7,424 nt of DNA, taken from contig DATIYN010000229.1 in assembly GCA_035517595.1 (NCBI GenBank), positions 1-7,424 of the forward strand, in the 5' to 3' direction. The DNA is from RBG-16-66-20 sp035517595 (GTDB taxonomy: Bacteria > Pseudomonadota > Gammaproteobacteria > Burkholderiales > SG8-39). The translations under genes were made by a program, and so were the position numbers. Shown in pieces: positions 1 to 7,424 of this stretch; the stretch's first letter is position 1, and the number at the start of each line of letters is the position of its first letter. The notes under the pieces were generated by a model. That model ran no database searches and was not told the origin of the DNA. It saw only the letters and a program-made list of their open reading frames with translations.

Positions 1-537
1 CGCGTCGCGGCGCTCGATCTCGAGCACCATGCCGCGGAACTGGTCCGCGATCGCCGAGCGCATGAGCAGCTCGCCGATCAGCGGCGGCAGGGCTTCGGCC
101 TCGATCAGGCCTTGCCAGCTCACCAGCACCCGGCCGTCCGCGCGCGGCTCGATCCGGTAGGTGCCCTCCAGGCGCCTGAGATTGCCCTTGGTCATCTTCG
201 CCTCGATCGCGCGCGGCGGGAACTCCGTGGTCGCGAGCGTGACCTCGATCGGCAGGCTCACGAAGAGAAACCGGGCGGTGCCCAGCTGCTCGACCGTCGC
301 GACCCGTCCGCTGCGCGCGATCACGCGGCTGCGCTGCATGCCGGGTATGAAGTCGGCGAGGTGATCGTAGTCGGTCAGCGTCTGCCAGACAAGCTCGGCG
401 GGCGCCTCGAGAAGCGCGCGGCAGACGACCTCCAGCGCCGAATCGCGCCGCTGCGTCTCGATCGAGACTTCGTTCGCTCGCGCGCCGCCCGCCGCGAGCA
501 GCGGGACGAGGAGCGCCACGAGCTTCAATGCGCGCAT
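1..537 (-). CDS. Secreted SRPBCC (polyketide cyclase/START-like) protein, 3' end outside window
   Basis: Reading leftward from the ATG at 537-535 gives 179 open codons with no stop before the window edge, so the C-terminus is missing. Residues 1-21 look like a Sec signal peptide: a basic start (MRALK), a Leu/Val/Ala core and an Ala-Arg-Ala cleavage site before Asn22. The rest resembles the SRPBCC/START-like lipid-binding fold, with an early segment LTDYDHLADFIPGM, a central TVEQLGTARFLF, and a C-terminal helix region with LPPLIGELLMR and FRGMVLEIERR. Proteins of this fold form a hydrophobic pocket for lipids, quinones or polyketides; the ligand here cannot be told. Export is inferred from the signal peptide, so it probably acts in the periplasm. 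The start overlaps the nudB stop by 13 bases, so it is probably translated in the same operon. An alternative in-frame TTG at 528-526 would shorten the signal peptide and is less likely. Confidence 0.85.
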   Translation of the reverse strand, partial: MRALKLVALLVPLLAAGGARANEVSIETQRRDSALEVVCRALLEAPAELVWQTLTDYDHLADFIPGMQRSRVIARSGRVATVEQLGTARFLFVSLPIEVTLATTEFPPRAIEAKMTKGNLRRLEGTYRIEPRADGRVLVSWQGLIEAEALPPLIGELLMRSAIADQFRGMVLEIERRDA

Positions 538-980
538 GTCTGAACGATCCGGATCGCGTCCCGGTTCGACCAGGAGAAGCAGCGTTGCGCGGCCTCGCGC
601 CAGGGCAGCCACAGGCTCGCCACGTGCTCGTCCGGAGCCAGCGTCACCGGCGCGCGCGCGGGCAGCCGCAGGCTGAAGACGTGCTCGGTATTGTGCGTGG
701 TTCCGGGCGCGAAGCGGTGGCGCCACTGCGCGTAGATCTCGAACGTATAGGCAAGATTCCATCGCCGCAGATCCGCAGCCTGCGCCAGGATGCCCGTCTC
801 CTCGCGCACTTCGCGCAGCGCCGCCGCCGCATGCGGCTCGTCGACTCGATCCAGCGATCCGGTCACCGACTGCCAGAAGCCGGGCCGCGCCGAGCGCTCG
901 AGCAGCAGCACCTCGCCCTGCGCGGTATGCACGACGACGAGCACCGAGATCGGCAGCTTCGGCGTCACGGGCGCGCTCAC
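525..980 (-). CDS. nudB: Dihydroneopterin triphosphate diphosphatase (Nudix hydrolase)
   Basis: The 151-residue product matches the length of E. coli NudB (about 150). NudB removes pyrophosphate from dihydroneopterin triphosphate in cytoplasmic folate synthesis. NudB hallmarks seen are FWQSVTGS before the Nudix box, the metal-binding REVREETGI, then FEIYAQWRHRFAPG and NTEHVFSLRLP, and a C-terminal FSWSNRDAI. The first half of the Nudix box has six residues between its Gly and Glu (GSLDRVDE) where the classical motif has five; I recall the same spacing in other betaproteobacterial NudB proteins. The chosen GTG start at 980-978 overlaps the barstar stop as GTGA. This gives the family-typical N-terminus leading into KLPISVLVVVHT; the open frame continues upstream to 1178, but that stretch is the barstar gene in another frame. 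The stop lies 13 bases inside the next gene. Confidence 0.93.
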   Translation of the reverse strand: MSAPVTPKLPISVLVVVHTAQGEVLLLERSARPGFWQSVTGSLDRVDEPHAAAALREVREETGILAQAADLRRWNLAYTFEIYAQWRHRFAPGTTHNTEHVFSLRLPARAPVTLAPDEHVASLWLPWREAAQRCFSWSNRDAIRIVQTCAH

Positions 981-1402
981 TTGCGCTCGTTGTACAGGCT
1001 CGGCAGCGCCGGCTCGCCGTCCAGGAACACGGCGAAGAACGGGTGCTTGCGCTCGGCCCAGGACGCGGCGGCCGCGGCGAGGATGTCGACCAGCGTTCCG
1101 CGCTCGACCCGCGGCACATCGACCGCGCCCGTGAGCAGCAGCACGTGGCCCGCGGCCGTCATCCAGCTGAGGTCGCACAGGCAGTCCTCGAGCGCGTCCC
1201 AGTTTCCGCCGAACCAGGACGGGAATTCGAGCGCCGCGGCGACGCGCGCGACGAGCTTGTCCTTGTCGGTCGCGCCCGCGAGGTCGATCTGCGCGACGCG
1301 CAGCTTGCTCGCGCGCGTGGCGTCGAGGATTTCGTCGCTGCGCGAGCTGCGGTAGACGCCGGACTTGGCCGGATCGCTCAGCCGCTGCAGGAGTTTGCTC
1401 AT
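977..1402 (-). CDS. Barstar-family ribonuclease inhibitor
   Basis: The 141-residue protein has a barstar domain from about residue 34 to 135, preceded by an N-terminal extension of about 33 residues that classical barstar (about 90 residues) lacks. The binding-helix signature is clear: WFGGNWDALEDCL (residues 63-75) lines up with YYGENLDALWDCL of Bacillus amyloliquefaciens barstar, so Asp69 and Asp73 match Asp35 and Asp39, the residues that plug the ribonuclease active site. No signal peptide is seen, so it should act in the cytoplasm, protecting the cell from the ribonuclease encoded just upstream. The ATG at 1402 is 7 bases after the ribonuclease stop, and a GAGGGG Shine-Dalgarno (1411-1406) overlaps that stop codon, which points to coupled translation. 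The frame stays open to 1468, but only within the ribonuclease gene. The end overlaps nudB by four bases. That it inhibits this particular enzyme is inferred from adjacency. Confidence 0.9.
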   Translation of the reverse strand: MSKLLQRLSDPAKSGVYRSSRSDEILDATRASKLRVAQIDLAGATDKDKLVARVAAALEFPSWFGGNWDALEDCLCDLSWMTAAGHVLLLTGAVDVPRVERGTLVDILAAAAASWAERKHPFFAVFLDGEPALPSLYNERK

Positions 1403-1409
1403 CGGCCCC

Positions 1410-1738
1410 TCATTCCAGGACGCGCCGGAAGCTCCGATAGTGGTCGCCCGTGTAGTACAGCGTACCATCGCGCCCCGCGACGATGCGCCGCGCGCCGCGG
1501 TCGCGCGCGCCGGGCGTCCTTACGGTGTACTCGTGGTACCAGCCGCGCTCCCGCGCGGGCAGCCGCCTCTCCCGGTTGCCGAAGACCGCGCCATCCCGCT
1601 CGTAGGGGAACGGCCCGCCCTTCCTGATCAGCGCGATGGTCTCGCGCGCTTCAGGAGGAAGGCTTGCGCTCTCGATCTCCCCGGCCGAAAAGGCGAGGAC
1701 ACTCGAGGCGACGAAGAGCAGCAGCCCCGACAGCAGCC

Positions 1739-1742
<4 letters not shown>
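1410..1742 (-). CDS. Secreted guanyl-specific ribonuclease (RNase Sa/barnase family)
   Basis: The 110-residue product starts at GTG 1742-1740, overlapping the aspS stop as GTGA. Residues 1 to about 17-20 form a signal peptide (RLLSGLLLFVASSVLA), so export to periplasm or medium is expected. The mature part closely follows Streptomyces RNase Sa: LPPEA, GPFPYERDG, VFGNRE, YHEYTV, TPGARDRGARRIV and YYTGDHY. By that alignment Glu71 is the general base (RNase Sa Glu54), Arg82 and Arg86 bind phosphate (Arg65, Arg69), His101 is the general acid (His85), and Asn56/Glu58 match the guanine-recognising Asn39/Glu41. The active site therefore looks intact, and cleavage 3' of G in single-stranded RNA is expected. 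The protein has no cysteine, so the RNase Sa disulfide is absent. It is Arg-rich and basic. The next gene encodes a barstar-type inhibitor. No good Shine-Dalgarno is seen, so translation probably relies on coupling to aspS. Whether it serves nutrition, competition or another role is unknown. Confidence 0.9.
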
Positions 1743-3520
<1,778 letters not shown>

Positions 3521-3527
3521 CGCGCCG

Positions 3528-3531
3528 CCTC
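3528..3531 (-). promoter_or_regulatory. Shine-Dalgarno of aspS
   Basis: GAGG on the minus strand lies 7 bases before the ATG at 3520. It supports the first ATG as start; from the second ATG (3514) the spacing would be 13 bases, which is long. Confidence 0.5.
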
Positions 3532-3536
3532 GGCCC

Positions 3537-4142
3537 TCATTTGCCCGCCGGCCCGCCGCCCGGCGGCACCGCGCCCATCGAGATGATGTACTTCAGCGCC
3601 TCGTCCACGGTCAGGTCGAGCTCGATCGTGTCCTTGCGCGCGACGATCACGAAGTAGCCGCCGGTCGGGTTCGGCGTGGTCGGCACATAGACGCTGATGT
3701 AGTCGCCCTTCAGGTGGTTGGCGACGTCGCCGCCCGGCCGTCCCGTGAGGAAGGCGATCGTCCACATGCCCTCGCGCGGCCATTGCACCAGCAGCGCCTT
3801 GCGGAAGGCCTGGCCGCCGGAGGAGAACACCGTGTCGGAGATCTGCTTGACGCTCGAGTAGATCGAGCGCACGACCGGGATGCGGTGCAGCACTTCGTGC
3901 CACAGTTGCACGAGGCGCGCGCCGATCAGGTTGGTTGCGAACAGGCCGGTCACGAACACGATCACGAGGGTCATCACCACGCCCATGCCGGGCACGTGGA
4001 AGCCGAGCCAGTTCTCGGTCTCGAACGCCGTCGGCAGCAGCGGCAGCACCTGGTCGAGCGACTCGACGATGAGCTTGAGGACCCAGATCGTGATGACGAG
4101 CGGGATCCAGATCAGCAGCCCGGTGATGAGATATTTCTTCAT
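3537..4142 (-). CDS. DUF502 family inner-membrane protein (function unknown)
   Basis: The 201-residue product begins MKKYLITGLLIWIPLVITIWVL, the typical DUF502 N-terminus, with a membrane segment at about residues 4-25. A second segment at about 52-75 (MGVVMTLVIVFVTGLFA) is followed by the family-like NLIGARLVQLWHEVLHRIPVVRSIYSSVKQ. The remaining part, about 100-200, contains WPREGMWTIAFLTG, YISVYVPTTPNPTGGYFVIV and a Gly/Pro-rich tail. The family is widespread in bacteria and plants (plant COV proteins belong to it), but its biochemical role is not known to me, and I assign none. The gene sits between the zinc ribbon gene and aspS, an order I recall from other betaproteobacteria. An intrinsic terminator ends 11 bases before the ATG, and no purine-rich Shine-Dalgarno precedes it; the leader just before the start reads TTTTCCTCCG. 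No alternative in-frame start was found upstream. Confidence 0.93.
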   Translation of the reverse strand: MKKYLITGLLIWIPLVITIWVLKLIVESLDQVLPLLPTAFETENWLGFHVPGMGVVMTLVIVFVTGLFATNLIGARLVQLWHEVLHRIPVVRSIYSSVKQISDTVFSSGGQAFRKALLVQWPREGMWTIAFLTGRPGGDVANHLKGDYISVYVPTTPNPTGGYFVIVARKDTIELDLTVDEALKYIISMGAVPPGGGPAGK

Positions 4143-4152
4143 CGGAGGAAAA

Positions 4153-4177
4153 CAAAAAGCCCGGCAAGCTGCCGGGC
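4153..4177 (-). terminator. Rho-independent terminator after the zinc ribbon gene, in the leader of DUF502-aspS
   Basis: On the minus strand a perfect 8-base-pair G+C-rich stem (GCCCGGCA pairing with TGCCGGGC on the plus strand, 4159-4166 with 4170-4177) closes a 3-base loop. It is followed at once by TTTTTGTTTT. It lies 23 bases after the zinc ribbon stop and before the DUF502 ATG at 4142, so it either ends the upstream transcription unit or acts as an attenuator for DUF502-aspS. The plus strand has no T-run after the stem, so it should work only leftward. Confidence 0.85.
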
Positions 4178-4200
4178 CCGTGGTTGCGGCCCTTTCGGAA

Positions 4201-4518
4201 TCAGTTCGCGGTGCTGGCGGACTCTTTCTTCGCCGCCTTCGATTCGGGTTTCGACTCGGATTTCGATTCGAGTTTCGCCTCGGCCTTCGTTTCGGTCTTC
4301 GTCTCGGCCGCCGTCTCGGGCTTCTTGGCGGCCTTGCCGCCCTTGAAGTCGGTCGCGTACCAGCCCGAGCCCTTCAGCTGGAAGCCGGCGGCGCTGAGCT
4401 GCTTCTGATACTTCTTCTTGCCGCAGGCCGGGCATTTCTTGAGCGGCGCCTCGGAGACCTTCTGCAGGTGGTCCTCCTGGTGGCCGCAGGCCGCGCAGCG
4501 GTACTCGTAGATCGGCAT
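4201..4518 (-). CDS. FmdB-type zinc ribbon protein with a Lys/Glu/Ser/Thr repeat tail
   Basis: The 105-residue protein begins MPIYEYRCAACGH, the standard start of the FmdB-type putative regulatory zinc ribbon family. Four cysteines in two CxxC pairs (Cys8/Cys11 and Cys29/Cys32) should bind one zinc ion. A short conserved-looking segment FQLKGSGWYATDFK follows at about residues 47-60. From about residue 62 the tail is low-complexity and charged, with a tetrapeptide pattern of Glu-(Thr/Ser/Ala)-Lys-x encoded by a 12-base DNA repeat, and is probably disordered. The family's name comes from a gene beside formamidase; its cellular role is not established, so I infer none. The frame is open back to 4659, but the family N-terminus and the GGAA(C) Shine-Dalgarno (4529-4526, 7 bases before the ATG) fix the start at 4518. 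A TATAAT box lies upstream and an intrinsic terminator downstream, so it may also be transcribed alone. Confidence 0.92.
   Translation of the reverse strand: MPIYEYRCAACGHQEDHLQKVSEAPLKKCPACGKKKYQKQLSAAGFQLKGSGWYATDFKGGKAAKKPETAAETKTETKAEAKLESKSESKPESKAAKKESASTAN
4238..4321. repeat. Seven tandem 12-base units inside the zinc ribbon gene
   Basis: Seven consecutive degenerate 12-base units on the plus strand follow the pattern ttcgNNtcgNNN, starting at 4238, 4250, 4262, 4274, 4286, 4298 and 4310. The last begins gcc instead of ttc. Because 12 is a multiple of 3, unit gains or losses would keep the frame. On the coding strand they give the Glu-Ser/Thr-Lys-x tetrapeptides of the protein tail. 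Confidence 0.85.
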
Positions 4519-4549
4519 GGCGACGTTCCAAGTTCCTGAATCGGCGCAG

Positions 4550-4555
4550 ATTATA
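4550..4555 (-). promoter_or_regulatory. Candidate -10 box for the zinc ribbon gene (and possibly DUF502-aspS)
   Basis: A perfect TATAAT on the minus strand lies 31 bases before the ATG at 4518, in the 52-base gap after ssb. It would give a 5' leader of about 25 bases. No good -35 is seen: the best is TTCTGA (4576-4571) with a short 15-base spacer, or weaker hexamers at 17-18 bases. In such G+C-rich DNA the hexamer is still notable. Confidence 0.55.
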
Positions 4556-4570
4556 CCGCGCCGCGCCGGC

Positions 4571-5035
4571 TCAGAACGGAATGTCGTCCTCCATGTCGTC
4601 GAACTTGCCGGCGGGCTTCTTGGCCGGCGCTGCGCTCGCCTTCGCCGGCGCCTCGGCACGCGGCTCGCCCCGGGGCTCGCCTCTTGGCTCGCCCGCGCCG
4701 GCCCGCGAGCCCAGCATCTGCATGACGTCGGCGCGGATCTCCGTGGTGTAGCGGTCCTTGCCTTCCTTGTCCTGCCACTTGCGCGTGCGCAGGGATCCTT
4801 CGATGTAGACCTGCGAGCCTTTCTTCAGGTACTCGCCCATGATCTCGGCGAGCCGGCCGAAGGCGCTGACGCGGTGCCATTCGGTCTCTTCCTTCTTCTC
4901 GCCGCTGGTCTTGTCCTTCCACGAGGACGTCGTCGCGACGCTGATGTTGGTGACCGCCTCGCCCGAGGGCAGGTAGCGCGTCTCCGGGTCCCGCCCCAGG
5001 TTGCCGACGATGATCACCTTGTTCACGGATGCCAT
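4571..5035 (-). CDS. ssb: Single-stranded DNA-binding protein
   Basis: The 154-residue protein has the length and layout of bacterial SSB. An N-terminal OB fold covers about residues 1-108 (MASVNKVIIVGNLGRDPETRY, FGRLAEIMGEYLKKGSQVYIEG). A flexible Gly/Pro/Ala-rich linker follows, and the acidic tip MEDDIPF recruits replication and repair partners. SSB works as a tetramer that coats single-stranded DNA in replication, recombination and repair. The linker holds three GEPR tetrapeptides in tandem. The ATG at 5035 has a good AAGGGGA Shine-Dalgarno just upstream. A LexA-box-like palindrome lies 39 bases before the start, so SOS induction is plausible. In E. coli ssb and uvrA are direct divergent neighbours; here a transporter gene lies between them. 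Confidence 0.97.
   Translation of the reverse strand: MASVNKVIIVGNLGRDPETRYLPSGEAVTNISVATTSSWKDKTSGEKKEETEWHRVSAFGRLAEIMGEYLKKGSQVYIEGSLRTRKWQDKEGKDRYTTEIRADVMQMLGSRAGAGEPRGEPRGEPRAEAPAKASAAPAKKPAGKFDDMEDDIPF
4662..4697. repeat. Three tandem 12-base units inside the ssb linker
   Basis: Three consecutive units start with ggctcgcc on the plus strand at 4662, 4674 and 4686. They encode the GEPR tetrapeptides of the SSB linker on the minus strand. The array is in frame and short. Confidence 0.75.
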
Positions 5036-5074
5036 GCCTGTCCCCTTCTCTGCTTACGGGTTCGCTGCCGACTA

Positions 5075-5090
5075 CTGTACGAATATACAA
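5075..5090. promoter_or_regulatory. LexA (SOS) box-like palindrome upstream of ssb
   Basis: CTGTACGAATATACAA on the plus strand matches the proteobacterial LexA pattern CTGT-N8-ACAG at seven of its eight defined positions; only the last base differs. The centre is A+T-rich, in contrast to the surrounding DNA, and the preceding TA (5073-5074) also fits the longer E. coli consensus. It lies in the 58-base gap between the MFS stop (5094) and the ssb start (5035), a natural operator position for ssb. Confidence 0.6.
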
Positions 5091-5093
5091 CGC

Positions 5094-6302
5094 CTAGCCG
5101 CCGGCCGGGTTGACCGCGCCGGCCGGCCGGGGCGCCCGCATGCCGGCGGCCAGCGCCAGCCAGGCGAGCGTGAGCGCGGCGCAGGTGGCGAACACGCCGC
5201 CCGCCCCGAACCGCTGCGCGAGCCAGCCGCCGATGAGTCCGCCGAAGAATACACCCAGCGTTTGCGTGGTGTTGTAGACGGCGATCACCGCGCCGCGCCG
5301 CTGCGGCGGCGCAATCCGCGACACCAGCGAAGGCAGCAACGCCTCGAGCACGTTGAACGCGATGAAAAAGCCGAGCATCGCGGCGGCGATTCCGGCGACG
5401 CCGAGGCGAAGCGCGGCCATGCAGGCCTCGACCATCAGCAGCAGCGCGACCGACAGCAGCAGCACCGGCTTGGGCCGGTTGCGGCGATCGGCATAGACGA
5501 TCGGCGGAACCATGATGGCGAACGAGGCGAGCACGACCGGCAGGTAGAGCTTCCAATGATCGTCGAGACCCAGGCCCGCGGCGATCAACTTCGTCGGCAC
5601 GACCACGAACATGGCATAGAGGACCACGTGCAGAACGAAGATGCCGGCGTTCAGGCGCAGGAGCTCTAGCATCAACGCCGCGGTGGGCGGCGCCGCGGCG
5701 CTCTCCGGAGCGTGCTCGGTCCGCGGCGCCTCGGGCACCTGCGAGCGGATGACCCAGATTGCCAGCAGCGCCAGGACCCCCGTGAGCGCGAAGATCCCCT
5801 CGATGCCGATCCACCGGTAGAGCGCCGGAGCCGCGACCAGCGACAGGGCGAACATCAGGCCGATGGTCGAGCCGATCATGGCCATCACCTTCGTCCGGTG
5901 ATGCTCCCGGGTGAGGTCCGCCGCGAGCGCCATCACGACCGAATTCACCGCTCCCGTGCCCTGCAAGGAGCGCCCGGCGATCGCGGTCCAGATGTCCCCG
6001 GCCGACGCCGCCAGGAAACTGCCGGCCGCGAAAAGCACCAGGCCAGCGTAGATCACCGGCTTGCGGCCCCAGCGGTCCGAGGCCATGCCGAACGGGATCT
6101 GCAGGATCGCCTGCGTGAGCCCGTAGGCGCCGAGCGCGAGCCCGACCAGCGTCAAGTTGTCCCCGCCTTCGTAGTGCGGCGCGTGGACCACGAACACCGG
6201 CAGGATGAAGAACAGCCCCAGCATGCGCAGGCCGAAGACCGCGGAGAGGCTCGCGCCGGCGCGGAGTTCGGCTCGCGACATACGTCCGTCGGCCGCGGTC
6301 AT
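5094..6302 (-). CDS. YajR-like MFS transporter lacking the C-terminal YAM domain
   Basis: The 402-residue protein is strongly hydrophobic, with about 12 membrane segments between residues 15 and 390. The loop between segments 2 and 3 has MFS motif A as GMASDRWGRKPVI. Many segments resemble E. coli YajR: RMLGLFFILPVF near the start, YGLTQAILQIPFGMASDR, GRSLQGTGAVNSVVMALAADLTREHHRTKVMAMIG, and AFNVLEALLPSLVSRIAP. E. coli YajR is about 454 residues with a soluble C-terminal YAM domain; here the protein ends about 15 residues after the last membrane segment, so that domain is absent. It is probably a proton-driven exporter in the inner membrane; the substrate is unknown. The start is ATG 6302; ATG 6281 (residue 8) is an alternative, and neither has a strong Shine-Dalgarno. 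The gene lies between ssb and divergent uvrA. Confidence 0.9.
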   Translation of the reverse strand: MTAADGRMSRAELRAGASLSAVFGLRMLGLFFILPVFVVHAPHYEGGDNLTLVGLALGAYGLTQAILQIPFGMASDRWGRKPVIYAGLVLFAAGSFLAASAGDIWTAIAGRSLQGTGAVNSVVMALAADLTREHHRTKVMAMIGSTIGLMFALSLVAAPALYRWIGIEGIFALTGVLALLAIWVIRSQVPEAPRTEHAPESAAAPPTAALMLELLRLNAGIFVLHVVLYAMFVVVPTKLIAAGLGLDDHWKLYLPVVLASFAIMVPPIVYADRRNRPKPVLLLSVALLLMVEACMAALRLGVAGIAAAMLGFFIAFNVLEALLPSLVSRIAPPQRRGAVIAVYNTTQTLGVFFGGLIGGWLAQRFGAGGVFATCAALTLAWLALAAGMRAPRPAGAVNPAGG

Positions 6303-6346
6303 GCGTTCAACTGCATCGAGGGAGTGGAGCGAGGCAGGGCAAAAGG

Positions 6347-6354
6347 GTTATAGT
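6347..6354. promoter_or_regulatory. Shared -10-like element between the MFS gene and uvrA
   Basis: The near-palindrome gttatagt gives TATAGT rightward (6349-6354, toward uvrA at 6383) and TATAAC leftward (6352-6347, toward the MFS gene at 6302). Each matches five of six bases of the -10 consensus. No convincing -35 hexamer was found at 16-18 bases on either side. It is the only A+T-rich patch of this kind in the 80-base divergent gap, so it is the best promoter candidate. Confidence 0.4.
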
Positions 6355-6382
6355 CGCGAGTTTACCTTCGCCTTCCTCGCTC

Positions 6383-7424
<1,042 letters not shown>

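Noticed and set aside
981..1178. Longer N-terminus for NudB
   Set aside because: The extension is the barstar gene read in another frame. The GTG at 980 overlaps the barstar stop and gives the family length.
4519..4659. Longer N-terminus for the zinc ribbon protein
   Set aside because: The extra residues are Arg/Pro-rich read-through of the ssb 3' end and the gap; MPIYEYRC is the family's normal start.
5098..5130. Self-complementary ccggcc blocks at the 3' end of the MFS gene as a terminator
   Set aside because: Strong pairing is possible, but no T-run follows on either strand and the blocks encode the protein's Pro/Gly/Ala tail.
6303..6382. LexA box for uvrA
   Set aside because: I looked for CTGT-N8-ACAG or CTG-N10-CAG in the divergent gap and found no acceptable match.

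Overview
The window is G+C-rich chromosomal DNA from a proteobacterium, most likely a betaproteobacterium. That assignment rests on recalled gene order (uvrA, YajR-like transporter, ssb; then FmdB-type zinc ribbon, DUF502 protein, aspS, ..., nudB) and on protein character, not on a search. The region is coding-dense. The longest gap between genes is 80 bases (6303-6382), and no tRNA, rRNA, CRISPR array, insertion sequence or prophage gene was seen.

Layout: nine genes lie on the minus strand and one on the plus strand. In the minus direction of transcription, starting from the right, they are: a YajR-like MFS transporter (6302-5094); ssb (5035-4571); an FmdB-type zinc ribbon protein (4518-4201); a DUF502 membrane protein (4142-3537); aspS (3520-1739); a secreted RNase Sa/barnase-family ribonuclease (1742-1410); a barstar-family inhibitor (1402-977); nudB (980-525); and a secreted SRPBCC-domain protein (537 to beyond base 1). 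On the plus strand, uvrA starts at 6383, divergent from the transporter gene, and runs off the right edge after about 347 codons.

Function: uvrA and ssb serve DNA repair and replication, and a LexA-box-like palindrome lies directly upstream of ssb. AspRS carries the His and Gly residues typical of non-discriminating enzymes, so it probably also charges tRNA-Asn for later transamidation. NudB acts in folate synthesis. From aspS leftward the genes overlap or nearly touch (GTGA junctions at aspS/RNase and barstar/nudB, a 7-base gap at RNase/barstar, a 13-base overlap at nudB/SRPBCC), which suggests one translationally coupled operon.

Points of most interest: a catalytically intact exported ribonuclease with its cytoplasmic barstar partner inside a housekeeping operon; a strong intrinsic terminator directly in front of the DUF502-aspS genes, whose first gene has no visible Shine-Dalgarno sequence; the LexA-like site at ssb; and 12-base tandem repeats encoding the tails of two neighbouring proteins. 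I see no clearly new multi-gene system. The ribonuclease/barstar pair is the closest candidate.
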